In this document: positions 26,457 to 35,284 of the stretch, piece by piece
Layout: every line of letters begins with the position of its first letter
Numbering within the stretch: the first letter of the stretch is position 1
Origin: Pacificimonas pallii
GTDB lineage: Bacteria > Pseudomonadota > Alphaproteobacteria > Sphingomonadales > Sphingomonadaceae
Assembly (NCBI RefSeq): GCF_019204005.1
Contig: NZ_JAGSPA010000002.1
Location: forward strand, 1-64,000
Reading direction: 5' to 3'
Length of the DNA stretch: 64,000 bases
Translations under genes and position numbers: made by a program
The notes under the pieces: generated by a model
The model's database searches: none
Told to the model about the DNA's origin: nothing
The model's input: only the letters and a program-made list of their open reading frames with translations

Positions 26457-27554
26457 CTAAAGCGTGACGATGAGCGAGGTCGCGCCGGTGATGTCGCCCC
26501 TCGCCACCCGCTCATAGGCGTCGCGCGCATTGGCGATGCCGCCGATGGTTTCGACATCGGTGTGCGGTCCGGCGAAACCCACAAACTCGGCCCAGGCCGA
26601 TGCCATGGCGCTGCGGAGGCCACTGGCGCCGAGGCGGCGCTGCTCGCTTTCCATGACGGTCGGCGCGAAGAACATCTTGGCCTCAGGAGGCGGTGCCTCT
26701 TCGCCCGATTGTACATCGGTCCAGTGCGTCATGCCCACGGCCATCGAATAGCCGAGACGCGGGCCGAAACGCTCGTGAACGGCGTGGCGAAGCGCGCGAT
26801 TGCCGGCGAAATCGATATAGGCTGAGGCCTTGTCATCGGCGATCCGGTCAAGCTGATCATAGGCCAGAACGCGGTCATAAATGCCTAGCCCTTCGCAGAA
26901 TTCCACATTTTGCGGCGAGGTCAGCCCGATGCGTTCAGGAGGTGCCTCTTTTCGCGTGCCATAGCTCCAGGCTGCGCCGATCGCGGTCTTTGATGAGGCG
27001 CTGGAGAACATGACCTGCCTGGCGCCGTAGTCGCTGGCACCGAGCATCTGCTGCGCGATCAGCCAGCCTGTGGTGAAGAGCGGCCGGTAAAGCGCGGTCG
27101 TGTTTTCCCGGTCGCTGGAAGGCTGTTCGGCGGCGCGGTCATAGCGGTTATAGACCGGCGAAAGACCCTGGCGGTGTTCGCTGGAATCGGAAAAGCCGCG
27201 GGCGTCGACATCATCGACATCGACGATGAGTTTTTCACCCAGCGGCCAATAGCCGTAGACCCGCTCACCCTTGGTGACGCCGCTGGCCTTTGACGCGATG
27301 CACTCGCCATATCCCCAGACGGGCAGACCGCCATATCCGTCGGGCATGGGGAAAAAGCGCCAATAGCCCATCATGTCACCCGCGGCGGCATAGGTGACGT
27401 TATTCGCCGTGAGCGCGACGCGGTCGATTTTGAACAGGGCCTGTCCGCGCGCCAGTGCGGGCGCATCGCCGCCATCGCCGACGGTCGCGGACTTGATATC
27501 GGCGCGGTCGATCATCACCCGCTGGCCAAATACCCGTTGCATGGGCTCGTTCAT
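26457..27554 (-). CDS. DUF2855 family protein
   Basis: A 365-residue cytoplasmic protein. The N-terminal part has MGYWRFFPMPDGYGGLPVWG and GERVYGYWPLGEKLIV, which mark DUF2855. A Rossmann-like segment MFSSASSKTAIG follows, so it resembles medium-chain reductases without a zinc site. Function unknown. I set the start at ATG 27554 (MNEPMQRV), which has a GGGAGA site upstream; the frame runs 51 codons further without family similarity. Single gene. Confidence 0.78.
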   Translation of the reverse strand: MNEPMQRVFGQRVMIDRADIKSATVGDGGDAPALARGQALFKIDRVALTANNVTYAAAGDMMGYWRFFPMPDGYGGLPVWGYGECIASKASGVTKGERVYGYWPLGEKLIVDVDDVDARGFSDSSEHRQGLSPVYNRYDRAAEQPSSDRENTTALYRPLFTTGWLIAQQMLGASDYGARQVMFSSASSKTAIGAAWSYGTRKEAPPERIGLTSPQNVEFCEGLGIYDRVLAYDQLDRIADDKASAYIDFAGNRALRHAVHERFGPRLGYSMAVGMTHWTDVQSGEEAPPPEAKMFFAPTVMESEQRRLGASGLRSAMASAWAEFVGFAGPHTDVETIGGIANARDAYERVARGDITGATSLIVTL

Positions 27555-27696
27555 GTTCGCGTCTCCCGGCGGTTCGCTGCGTTGATTCCCTTTGACCATA
27601 GTCTGAAAACCTGCCGCAGGGGGAGGCATTTGTCGCCCCATGATTATGAAGCGGTCATTGGCGGCGCGCAGACCCGTTCGCCGCTGCACATATAAA

Positions 27697-27724
27697 AGCG
27701 CGCCCACCCGAAGATGGACGCGCC
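27697..27724 (-). terminator. Intrinsic terminator of the PEP-CTERM gene at 27777
   Basis: On the minus strand GGCGCGTCCA pairs, with two G-U wobbles, with TGGGCGCGCT, followed by TTTTATA. It lies 53 bases downstream of the PEP-CTERM stop codon. Confidence 0.65.
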
Positions 27725-27776
27725 TTCATGTGATTGCCGGCCGGGCGTCATGCCCGAACCGGGAACGCACAAACCG

Positions 27777-28562
27777 TTACGCTTTGCGGCGACGCGCGGC
27801 GCGCAGGCCCAGCAGGCCAAGGCCGAACAGCGCGAGCGCCGCAGGAGCGGGAACGGGGTCTGGATCGGGATCGACCTGATCCTCGATGAAGCCGATCAGA
27901 TTGCGGGTCAGGTTCTGTTCCGGTTCCGACGCCGTCGTCTGCATGAAGTTCACGTCGAAGATTGCGGTCAGCGCACCGTCGAGCGCGTTGGACAGGTCAC
28001 CAACGCCCCACGCCACGCCGGTACCCGCAGTGCCGTCGGCATTGCGGGTAATCCAGTCGCCGGATCCGACTCCGTTAACGCCGCCGGGCGCGCTGAAGCT
28101 GACGCTCGTAACGGGAGCGGGGCCGGTGAACGGTGCGATAACCGTCTGGGCGCTGGACGGAACGGTGAAGCCCAGAGCGCCGCCGCCGGCCGCAGCGATC
28201 AGCGACAGGACGCTGCTGTTACGTGCTGCAAAATTGCTGTTTTCGCCCATGACAAACATGCCGCCGCCATTTGCAAGATAATTCAGATACTGGGTTTCCT
28301 GCGCGCCGGTGATCGCGGTGGCGCTGCTGAAGCGGATGTCCCAGACCTGCGAAAAGCCGCTGAGATCGCCGGGAACCATGTCGAACAGCGTGACGGTGTT
28401 GCCCGCAGCCTCGTGCAGGGTCGTCAGCTGCGTCGTAATCGACGCCGTCGTGCCGGATTCGGATGTCTGCGATGCGCCGTTGATGATGGCAATCGGTGCC
28501 GCCATGGCCGTTGTCGCGAAGAGCGCAGCCGACGCTGCGATGGAGATGGTGATGAGTTTCAT
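27777..28562 (-). CDS. PEP-CTERM-type secreted protein with amidotransferase-like domain
   Basis: A 261-residue exported protein. The signal peptide ends at TAMAA-P (about residue 20). The mature part, with VWDIRF and LANGGGMFVMGEN, resembles a class I glutamine amidotransferase-like fold as found in other surface proteins; there is no clear catalytic cysteine. The tail reads VPAPAALALFGLGLLGL then RAARRRK, a V-P-A-P variant of the PEP-CTERM signal. I chose ATG 28562 because AGGAAGGGG precedes it. A sigma-54-like promoter lies 62 bases upstream. Confidence 0.8.
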   Translation of the reverse strand: MKLITISIAASAALFATTAMAAPIAIINGASQTSESGTTASITTQLTTLHEAAGNTVTLFDMVPGDLSGFSQVWDIRFSSATAITGAQETQYLNYLANGGGMFVMGENSNFAARNSSVLSLIAAAGGGALGFTVPSSAQTVIAPFTGPAPVTSVSFSAPGGVNGVGSGDWITRNADGTAGTGVAWGVGDLSNALDGALTAIFDVNFMQTTASEPEQNLTRNLIGFIEDQVDPDPDPVPAPAALALFGLGLLGLRAARRRKA

Positions 28563-28623
28563 GGACGTGCCCCTTCCTGGATCCAAACGTGTCTCATTCT
28601 ATGAGATCATCATCGGGTTCCCA

Positions 28624-28638
28624 GCAAGATCTGGGCCA
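28624..28638 (-). promoter_or_regulatory. Sigma-54-like -24/-12 promoter
   Basis: Read on the minus strand, TGGCCCA-GATC-TTGC matches the consensus TGGCACG-N4-TTGC at the invariant GG and GC and in spacing. It points at the PEP-CTERM gene starting at 28562. Confidence 0.6.
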
Positions 28639-28999
28639 GAAATAGGAAATTGTTTAAAAACAAATTATTGCAAATATTCCCTCTCCGTTATGGACACAAA
28701 AGTGTAAAGAATGCCGACACTTTTTCGTCTTTCGGAAGATGTGCGTTACGGAGCTTACCTGACAGGTAATAAAGATGCTGATGCCCAATAATATTGGCCA
28801 CGTGACGGGACTGTATATCCATCACGCCGCTAGTTGCACATGCTTCTCATTTCGCGCACGGGTTTCGTTCTGATTGTTTAGCGCCGGACAATCGAAAGAA
28901 GCATGATCGTGATTTTTGCGAAAACGCCGCCGCCAAGGAGGATGCGCGCTGCCAGACCCGAGGCCGGTTGCCGTCCTTCGCCAGTCTTCGCCTGACACA
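28639..28999. other. Gene-free, AT-richer intergenic stretch
   Basis: Between the PEP-CTERM promoter and a terminator-like hairpin there are about 360 bases with clearly lower GC than the surroundings, including A/T-rich tracts near 28646-28690. I found no open frame with coding character, no RNA gene and no clear repeat. It belongs to a lower-GC island that continues to about 30100. Confidence 0.5.
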
Positions 29000-29028
29000 G
29001 GAAGGGCCGGGTCATGCCCGGCCCTTCC
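29000..29028 (-). terminator. Hairpin downstream of a remnant gene tail
   Basis: GGAAGGGCCGGG and CCCGGCCCTTCC form a perfect 12-bp stem with a 5-base loop, starting 24 bases after the stop codon of the minus-strand remnant at 29052. It probably ended transcription of that lost gene. There is no long T run. Confidence 0.6.
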
Positions 29029-29051
29029 GACGATTTCAGATAGCGCCCCGG

Positions 29052-29198
29052 TCAGTCGGACGTTGCGGCGGCGCCCTTGGCGTAGAGGCCCTGTTCCTCA
29101 AGGCCCTTGATCACATCAACCTCAACCTTGGCATTATACTCAGCGACCGTTTTGGGAGCGACCTTGACAGGCCTCAGGTTGTCGTGAACATCGTACCG
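29052..29198 (-). pseudogene. C-terminal remnant of an unidentified gene
   Basis: A 48-codon open frame with no start codon, closed by a stop at 29052-29054. It contains VAPKTVAEYNAKVEVDVIKG and a helix-like GLEEQGLYAKG, with codon bias like the host genes, unlike the adjacent AT-richer gene. A terminator-like hairpin follows at the distance expected for a real 3' end. The 5' part appears to have been replaced by the gene that begins at 29219 on the other strand. I do not recognise the family. Confidence 0.5.
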
Positions 29199-29218
29199 CT
29201 ACCAAAAGGAGTTTTTTA

Positions 29219-30094
29219 ATGAAATTGTTCATTGGTTCGCTAGCAGTGCTATTATCGACCGGCGCGGTCGCTGAAACAATTACGAATGCGGACGTGGTGC
29301 AACTGGTTGACTTGAAGATCGGCGACGCTGCGATCGTGGCAAAGATTGAGGCGTCCGAGCCCGATTTTGCTCTGTCCACTGACGATATGATCGCATTGAA
29401 AAACGCGAACGTCTCCGGCGAGGTGATCGCTGCTATGCTGCGCGCCGACACGGAGGCCAGGCAACGGCCCGTCGAATTATCTGAAAGTTCTGCCGATCCG
29501 TTGGTTCCTCACCGCCAAGGCGTGTATTTACTCGCTGATTGGGAGGCGGAGCCGCGAATGATGCGGATTGACCCCATCACATCGAACCAGACGAAGACAG
29601 GCGGTCTGTTTGGTTATGCGCTGACAGCCGGAATTGCATCGTTAAGTGTCAAAGCGGTTATACCCGGAGAAAACTCGCAACATATCGCTCGGCAAGCCCA
29701 GCCCAAATTCTATTTCTACTTCGATCAGGCAGTTCCCAACGGGACAAGTCCGTCGCTCTGGACGAGCGCGTTTGGCGGATCGATTATTTCCCCCAATGAA
29801 TTTTCCTTGGTTCGACTGAAAGAGAAGAAGAAGCGTCGCGAAGCCCGGGTGGGGTCGGTGAACATTGCAGGCGCAAAATCTGGAGTGATGGACAAGGATC
29901 AGATTGCGTTTTCCACAGAGGAACTGAGCGCCGGAATATTTATGGTGACTCCGTCAATTCCATTAGAGCCAGGTGAATATGGCTTCGTTTTGTCAAGTTC
30001 TGCTGGCGGGGGAAGTGCCCTGACTGGACAGGGCGCGCAAACGTCGCGCGTCTTCGATTTTTCGATATCGGAGGGATCTTACGACCCGCAGTAA
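29219..30094 (+). CDS. Hypothetical secreted protein, lower GC than its surroundings
   Basis: A 291-residue exported protein with signal peptide (LLSTGAVAE, cleavage near residue 18). The N-terminal mature part, ITNADVVQLVDLKIGDAAIV and IALKNANVSGEVIAAML, is a short helical repeat seen at the start of many bacterial secreted proteins. The remainder looks beta-rich and is not recognised. An AAAGGAG site precedes the ATG. GC is visibly lower (near half) than in neighbouring genes, suggesting transfer. It sits beside a cut-off gene tail on the opposite strand. The 220 bases that follow it hold no supportable gene. Confidence 0.75.
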   Translation: MKLFIGSLAVLLSTGAVAETITNADVVQLVDLKIGDAAIVAKIEASEPDFALSTDDMIALKNANVSGEVIAAMLRADTEARQRPVELSESSADPLVPHRQGVYLLADWEAEPRMMRIDPITSNQTKTGGLFGYALTAGIASLSVKAVIPGENSQHIARQAQPKFYFYFDQAVPNGTSPSLWTSAFGGSIISPNEFSLVRLKEKKKRREARVGSVNIAGAKSGVMDKDQIAFSTEELSAGIFMVTPSIPLEPGEYGFVLSSSAGGGSALTGQGAQTSRVFDFSISEGSYDPQ

Positions 30095-30314
30095 ACCGGC
30101 CCTGAAACCATGAAATTACTTTCGTCTTTGACGTTATTTTGGGGCGCGCGTCACCGATAGGATATCCGTTCTAAGCATGTCGATGAACATGGCAGCGGCG
30201 CTACAAGCGCTATGGCGCGCCCTTTGACCGCGCTCAGGGTGGGCGGCGCGTTTAGGCGCTGTGTCTGCGGACGGGTAAGTTGGCGCGCGCCTTGCTGGTG
30301 TCCCGGGTGAGTGC

Positions 30315-32519
30315 CTAGATTCCCATTTTGCGCTTGCGGCTTTTGCCGTAGCGGTCCTTGCGGGTGCCGGGCAGGCCCTCGGTGGCGCGGCCTTTGGGGC
30401 GGGTGAGCTGGAGGTCGGCGGGGAGGCCGAGGTCGTCGGCTTCGAGCTGCCGGATTTCGTCGCGGATGCGCCCCGCTTCCTCAAATTCGAGGTCGGCGGC
30501 GGCCTTTTGCATCCTGTCCTCAAGCTCCTTGATATACGCCTTGAGGTTGTGACCGGGGCCGGGCGCGTCCGGTTTGCTTTCGCCGGGCATGCCGCGGTCC
30601 TTGCCACTGCGGTCGCTGCCCTTGTCGGCCATGGCGACGATGTCGCCAATGGCCTTGCTGATGGTGGCGGGCGTGATGCCGTGTTCCTCATTATACGCGA
30701 CCTGCTTTGCACGGCGGCGGTCTGTTTCGGTGAGGGCGCGTTCGATGCTGCCCGTGATTGTATCGGCGTAGAGGATCACGCGGCCATCGACGTTGCGCGC
30801 GGCGCGCCCGATCGTCTGGATGAGCGAGGTTTCGGAGCGCAGGAAGCCTTCCTTGTCCGCGTCGAGAATGGCGACGAGGCCGGTTTCGGGGATATCGAGG
30901 CCCTCGCGCAGGAGGTTGATACCGACGAGGACGTCATAGACGCCGAGGCGCAGGTCGCGGATCAGTTCTATGCGTTCCAGCGTTTCGACGTCGCTGTGCA
31001 TATAGCGGACCTTGATCCCCGCCTCGTGCAGGAATTCGGTGAGGTCTTCGGACATGCGCTTGGTGAGCGTGGTGACCAGACTGCGATAGCCCTTCGCCGT
31101 GGTCTCGCGCAGCTCGCCGATCAGATCGTCGACCTGGCTTTCCACCGGGCGGATCTCGACGGGCGGGTCGATGAGGCCGGTGGGGCGGATCACCTGTTCG
31201 GTGAAGACGCCGCTGGTCTGCTCCAGTTCCCATTTCCCCAGCGTGGCGGAAACGAAGGTCGTCTGCGGGCGCATGGCGTCCCATTCCTCGAATTTGAGGG
31301 GGCGGTTGTCGATGCAGCTGGGCAGGCGGAAGCCATATTCGGCAAGCGTCAGTTTGCGGCGGAAATCGCCCTTTGACATCGCGCCGATCTGCGGCACGGT
31401 CTGGTGGCTCTCGTCGATGAAGAGAAGCGCGTTTTCGGGCAGATATTCAAAGAGCGTGGGCGGCGGTTCGCCGGGCAGGCGGCCGGTGAGGAAGCGGGAG
31501 TAATTCTCGATCCCCGCGCAGCTGCCGGTGGCGGCGATCATTTCGAGATCGAAATTCGTGCGCTGTTCGAGGCGCTGCGCTTCCAGGAGCTTGCCCTCGG
31601 CCTCGAACTCCTTCAGGCGCTCGGCGAGTTCATGTTTGATGGCGCTGGTCGCCTGTTTCATGGTCGGGCCGGGCGTTACATAATGCGAGTTGGCGTAGAC
31701 CTTGATCGCGTCCATCCTGGCGCCGCGCTCGCCGGTCAGCGGGTCGAATTCCGCGATCTCCTCGATCTCGTCACCGAAGAAGCTGATGCGCCACGCCATG
31801 TCCTCCAGATGGGAGGGGTAGAGTTCCAGCGTGTCGCCGCGCACGCGGAAGCTGCCGCGCACGAAATTCGTATCGTTGCGCTTATATTGGAGAGCGACGA
31901 GCTTGCGCATGATTTCACGCAGGTCGGCCGTCTCGCCCTTCTTCAGCTTGCACGTCATTGCGGAATAGGTTTCCACCGACCCGATGCCGTAGATGCAGGA
32001 GACCGAGGCGACGATGATGACGTCATCGCGTTCGAGGAGCGAGCGGGTGGCGGAATGGCGCATCCGGTCGATGGCCTCGTTGATCGAGGATTCCTTCTCG
32101 ATATAGGTGTCGGAACGCGGGACGTAGGCTTCCGGCTGGTAATAATCGTAATAGCTGACGAAATATTCCACCGCGTTGTTCGGGAAGAAGGTCTTGAACT
32201 CGCCGTAGAGCTGCGCCGCGAGGATCTTGTTATGGGCGAGGACCAGCGTCGGGCGCTGCGTGCGCTGGATGGTCTGCGCCATGGTGTAGGTCTTGCCCGA
32301 GCCGGTGACGCCGAGAAGGACCTGGCTCCGTTCGCCCTCGTTCGCGCCCGCGACGAGTTCCTCGATGGCCGTGGGCTGATCGCCGGCGGGTTCATAATCG
32401 CTGATCAGCTCGAATTTGCGGCCGCCCTCCGCCTTTTCCGGGCGCTCGGGACGGTGCGGCGTGAACACCTGCTGGTCATTGGGGTCGGCTGTCGACGTTC
32501 GGATCGCGATTTCAGGCAT
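30315..32519 (-). CDS. uvrB: Excinuclease ABC subunit B
   Basis: A 734-residue nucleotide excision repair helicase. Walker A is [11 protein letters not shown], the damage-inserting beta-hairpin region is [21 protein letters not shown] in sequence but split over about residues 115-135, the DEAD-like box is FIDESHQT, and the C-terminal UVR domain reads [27 protein letters not shown] 32519 gives the usual length. The C terminus carries a 45-residue basic extension. No alphaproteobacterial SOS box (GTTC-N7-GTTC) was seen upstream. Confidence 0.97.
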   Translation of the reverse strand: MPEIAIRTSTADPNDQQVFTPHRPERPEKAEGGRKFELISDYEPAGDQPTAIEELVAGANEGERSQVLLGVTGSGKTYTMAQTIQRTQRPTLVLAHNKILAAQLYGEFKTFFPNNAVEYFVSYYDYYQPEAYVPRSDTYIEKESSINEAIDRMRHSATRSLLERDDVIIVASVSCIYGIGSVETYSAMTCKLKKGETADLREIMRKLVALQYKRNDTNFVRGSFRVRGDTLELYPSHLEDMAWRISFFGDEIEEIAEFDPLTGERGARMDAIKVYANSHYVTPGPTMKQATSAIKHELAERLKEFEAEGKLLEAQRLEQRTNFDLEMIAATGSCAGIENYSRFLTGRLPGEPPPTLFEYLPENALLFIDESHQTVPQIGAMSKGDFRRKLTLAEYGFRLPSCIDNRPLKFEEWDAMRPQTTFVSATLGKWELEQTSGVFTEQVIRPTGLIDPPVEIRPVESQVDDLIGELRETTAKGYRSLVTTLTKRMSEDLTEFLHEAGIKVRYMHSDVETLERIELIRDLRLGVYDVLVGINLLREGLDIPETGLVAILDADKEGFLRSETSLIQTIGRAARNVDGRVILYADTITGSIERALTETDRRRAKQVAYNEEHGITPATISKAIGDIVAMADKGSDRSGKDRGMPGESKPDAPGPGHNLKAYIKELEDRMQKAAADLEFEEAGRIRDEIRQLEADDLGLPADLQLTRPKGRATEGLPGTRKDRYGKSRKRKMGI

Positions 32520-32658
32520 GGGGTCAATATGGAGATGCCCGGGCGCGCGCGCCAGTGCGATCGACCCCTGGCGAAACTGTCGGTATTTTTTACATGTTAA
32601 CAAAGGTTAAGGTCGCATTAGGCATCCTTGCCCCTCTTTCGCGGCGATAATCCCGGTC

Positions 32659-32673
32659 TGGCACGGCGATTGA
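32659..32673 (+). promoter_or_regulatory. Sigma-54-like promoter, imperfect -12
   Basis: TGGCACG-GCGA-TTGA matches the -24 element perfectly and has the right spacing, but the invariant C of the -12 GC is A. It lies 44 bases before the PEP-CTERM gene start at 32717. Confidence 0.45.
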
Positions 32674-32716
32674 AAGGGAAGGGGCAACTCGCAATCGAAA
32701 TCAAAGGATGCCCCCC

Positions 32717-33376
32717 ATGAAGACGCTCTCCAAAGTTTCCGCCCTGTCCTTTGTCATCGCGGCTGGCCTGTCCTTTGGCGCCAATGCCGGGATTATCGCC
32801 ACGGGCGCACCAACGGGTGCCGTGACGCTTGGCAGCCCCGATGACATTCTGGGCGGCACATTTGTTGCCGACGCCGATACGCTCGAGTCGTTCTCGATCT
32901 GGGTTTCCGACAATAATGAACAGGGGACGACCGCGTCGTTTTACGGCGTTGTCGCTGAAGTCGACGGCGACGGCTTCCCGACCGCAAATCTGCTTTACAC
33001 CAGCGCCATTCAGGGCGGCGTGAAGGCCGAAACGGAATTCACCTTCTTCCCGGGGATCACGCTGACGGTGGGCCAGACCTATTTCATCGGCTTCGACCAG
33101 GGTTTCTATGCGCCGGACGTGAGCGCAACCGGCACCAGCGCCCTTGACCTGGGGACGGTCGCGGCGAGCGGCGACAATGTGGGCGGCATGGTCGTCGGCC
33201 GCTTCAACCGCTCGCCGAGCACGACGTTCGAGCGGTCGAACCGCGACATTGCCGGGACCATCGTGATGACGAATTCCGGCGCGTTGCAACAGGTCCCCGC
33301 ACCCGGCGCGCTCGCCTTGCTGGGTCTTGGCGTCTTGGGCATGGCCGCCGCCCGCCGCCGCCGGGCCGCCGCCTGA
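32717..33376 (+). CDS. PEP-CTERM-type secreted protein
   Basis: A 219-residue exported protein. The signal peptide ends GANA-G (about residue 22). The mature domain is predicted to be all-beta (GGTFVADADTLESFSIW, TFFPGITLTVGQTYFIGFD), like choice-of-anchor domains of other PEP-CTERM substrates. The tail is VPAPGALALLGLGVLG followed by AARRRRAAA. The start at 32717 is decided by AAAGGA at 32703-32708; an ATG at 32708 overlaps that site. Confidence 0.8.
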   Translation: MKTLSKVSALSFVIAAGLSFGANAGIIATGAPTGAVTLGSPDDILGGTFVADADTLESFSIWVSDNNEQGTTASFYGVVAEVDGDGFPTANLLYTSAIQGGVKAETEFTFFPGITLTVGQTYFIGFDQGFYAPDVSATGTSALDLGTVAASGDNVGGMVVGRFNRSPSTTFERSNRDIAGTIVMTNSGALQQVPAPGALALLGLGVLGMAAARRRRAAA

Positions 33377-33457
33377 GCACGATATACCGAAATGCCGTAA
33401 GGCATCGGGTGTGGGGCGCGTTGGCCCGAGTCCCACATCCGTCATTGTCGACACCGG

Positions 33458-33487
33458 AACCGGGATGCCGATTGGGGTGTCCCGGTT
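33458..33487 (+). terminator. Intrinsic terminator after the PEP-CTERM gene
   Basis: AACCGGGA and TCCCGGTT form an 8-bp stem, followed by TTGGTGTTT. A smaller hairpin (ATGCC-GTAA-GGCAT) lies upstream near 33391-33404. Confidence 0.55.
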
Positions 33488-33647
33488 TTGGTGTTTCCTT
33501 TCCAGATGCCCGCATTCCTGCGGCGACGGAGGCGTTGACTGCCGCTGTGGAAAAAATAGGGTGCATAGTGATTTTGATCACGGGTTGGCGCTGAACGATC
33601 CGTTATCGAGCCGCGCATGGCAGTGAATCACTTTTGGGAGAGACGTT

Positions 33648-34106
33648 TTGAAATTCGCGATTTACACGCTTCTGATTGCCGCAGCCGCGACCGGCGCCCA
33701 GGCCATCACACCGGGGAAATGGTCGACGACCGGCAAGACCGTCGATTTTCAGATGCAGATGCCGCCGGGTGTCCCCGCCAGCGTCGTGGACATGATCAAG
33801 AGCCGGATGGCGGGGCAGTCCTATTCCTCATCCCAGTGCATCACGCGCGACGACATCGACAAAGCGCCCGAGAAAATGTTCAGCGAGTCCAACGGGCAGT
33901 GCAAATATGACCGTTTTGACATGTCGGGCGGAAAACTCGACGCCGTGGCGAGCTGCAAGATGCAGGGGGTGCGCATGCGTATGGAAATGACGGGTACGCA
34001 TACAGACACGACATTCCAGACCCGTATGAAGATGACCGGCGATGGCGACATGGGGCCAATGACGATCATTTCCGAGGGTTCGGGGACGCGGACGGGCGAT
34101 TGCTAG
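33648..34106 (+). CDS. DUF3617 domain-containing exported protein
   Basis: A 152-residue protein with signal peptide (LIAAAATGAQA-I). The mature part ITPGKWSTTGKTVDFQMQMP, the two-cysteine pattern QCITRDD and QCKYDRF, and a methionine-rich end (GVRMRMEMTG) match DUF3617, a family common in sphingomonads and of unknown role. The start is a TTG at 33648 with GGGAGAG 6 bases upstream; no in-frame ATG gives a signal peptide. The next gene starts 8 bases after its stop. Confidence 0.82.
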   Translation: MKFAIYTLLIAAAATGAQAITPGKWSTTGKTVDFQMQMPPGVPASVVDMIKSRMAGQSYSSSQCITRDDIDKAPEKMFSESNGQCKYDRFDMSGGKLDAVASCKMQGVRMRMEMTGTHTDTTFQTRMKMTGDGDMGPMTIISEGSGTRTGDC

Positions 34107-34113
34107 TCCGCGC

Positions 34114-34521
34114 GTGACCGGCGAAACCGATCTCCGTACGCTGCTGCGGACGATGTCGGCGGTGCTGGCAGATGGGCTGTATGTTTTTGCCAGTGTCACC
34201 GCTGTCACCGCCAATGCCGTTCCCGCAGATATTTCCGTGCGGATGCGGCTTGAGGAAGCAGAAGGCGTTACGCTCATTCTGTTGAAGGATGATGCGAAGG
34301 CGGCCGGGCTGGCTTTTGAGTTTCCGTGCCGGATGATCACGCTGAACGTGCATTCTTCGCTGGCGGCGGTGGGCTTTCTGGCGCGGATCACCACGGCGCT
34401 GGCAAAAGCGGGCATAGGTGTGAACCCTGTGTCGGGCTTTCACCATGATCATCTGTTCGTGCCCGATGGGCGGGAACGGGATGCGATGGCGGTGCTGGCG
34501 CAGGTGAGTGCGGGCAAATAG
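34114..34521 (+). CDS. ACT domain-containing protein
   Basis: A 135-residue soluble protein. A first beta-rich half (LYVFASVTAV, VTLILL) is followed by FEFPCRMITLNVHSSLAAVGFLARI and GIGVNPVSGFHHDHLFVP, which match the ACT_7/DUF2241 type of small ACT proteins. These usually bind amino acids. Start codon GTG at 34114, 8 bases after the DUF3617 stop. It converges with the nuclease-like gene. Confidence 0.8.
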   Translation: MTGETDLRTLLRTMSAVLADGLYVFASVTAVTANAVPADISVRMRLEEAEGVTLILLKDDAKAAGLAFEFPCRMITLNVHSSLAAVGFLARITTALAKAGIGVNPVSGFHHDHLFVPDGRERDAMAVLAQVSAGK

Positions 34522-34539
34522 CCGCCGCCCTTGCCCCTC

Positions 34540-34992
34540 CTACCGCCGGTCGAACTTTTTCCATCTGAGGGCATGGCCGCCGTCGATCATGGCGGCGTTC
34601 AGTTCCAGGCCGTCCTCGCGCCAGCACCAGGCAACGACGCGGCCATAGCTGGTGCCGGTCTTTTCGCAGGTCAGGCGCTGGTGGAGCGCGAGTGCCCGCA
34701 GGGCGTCGCGGGCGGACGCGCCCGAAGCGTCCGGGCAGGGGTGGCCGGGCATGCAGGTCTCATCGAGTTCACGCGCAGCCACCGCCGCGAGGCGGATCTT
34801 CGTACCATCGGTGCAGTAGATGGGGCCGTCGCCGTCGTGGACGCCGGTGACCTGGCAGATGAACCGGTTTGGGGGCGCGGCGGCGGCGATATCGCCGAGA
34901 CACCTTTGCGGCAGGCCAAGCACGATCAGCGCGAAGGTAATGAGCGCGAGCGGCAAGGCCGTCCCGATCGCGAAAGCACGAGTGGTCATCAT
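34540..34992 (-). CDS. Thermonuclease (SNase)-like protein, possibly inactive
   Basis: A 150-residue protein with an N-terminal membrane or signal segment (LPLALITFALIVLGLP). The mature part aligns with staphylococcal nuclease: VHDGDGPIYC and KIRLAAVAARELDE. The canonical R-L-x-G-[IV]-D-x-P-E reads R-L-A-A-V-A-A-R-E, so the arginine and glutamate are kept but the calcium-binding aspartate is alanine. The later arginine may be in YGRVVAW. Four cysteines suggest disulfides. Catalysis may be lost or altered. Confidence 0.78.
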   Translation of the reverse strand: MMTTRAFAIGTALPLALITFALIVLGLPQRCLGDIAAAAPPNRFICQVTGVHDGDGPIYCTDGTKIRLAAVAARELDETCMPGHPCPDASGASARDALRALALHQRLTCEKTGTSYGRVVAWCWREDGLELNAAMIDGGHALRWKKFDRR

Positions 34993-35143
34993 TGGAATGT
35001 GATCACCGCTCGTCTAGGAAATCACCCATGTTTACATCCGATTTCGACCGATCCGCGCGGGCGGATACGCAATGCGGCACATGATTTCGTTTTGGGGAGG
35101 CGCGCGGGCACTGCGGAAGGCGCGGCACAGGGAAATCACCGAA

Positions 35144-35284
35144 ATGGACATGATCACGACGCAGGCCCTCGCCAGGCCGACCGCGGCGGCGTATGGCTGG
35201 TGCGTGACATGCGGTGACGAGATCGCCGAACAGCGCCTTTGCCTGGACCCTGCGATGACCCCCACTACCGGATGCGCCACATGA
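35144..35284 (+). CDS. Small DksA/TraR-like zinc-finger protein coupled to gltX
   Basis: A 46-residue frame (or up to 70 residues from an ATG at 35072). The core YGWCVTCGDEIAEQRL closely matches the first half of the DksA/TraR C4 zinc finger (YG-x-C-x2-CG-x-x-I-x-x-x-RL). Cysteines are at 20, 23, 33 and 44; the expected final C-x2-C is C44-A-T followed by a TGA stop exactly where the last cysteine would fall, and the spacing is three residues longer than usual. The stop overlaps the gltX ATG by 4 bases. It could be a real variant regulator or a degenerate one. Confidence 0.5.
   Translation: MDMITTQALARPTAAAYGWCVTCGDEIAEQRLCLDPAMTPTTGCAT

Noticed and set aside
30134-30712. 192-codon minus-strand frame overlapping the end of uvrB
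   Set aside because: Low-complexity serine/proline/arginine frame in another phase of uvrB; no coding support.
32520-32640. SOS-box-like repeat GTTAACAAAGGTTA upstream of uvrB
   Set aside because: The alphaproteobacterial SOS box is GTTC-N7-GTTC; both halves and the spacing differ.
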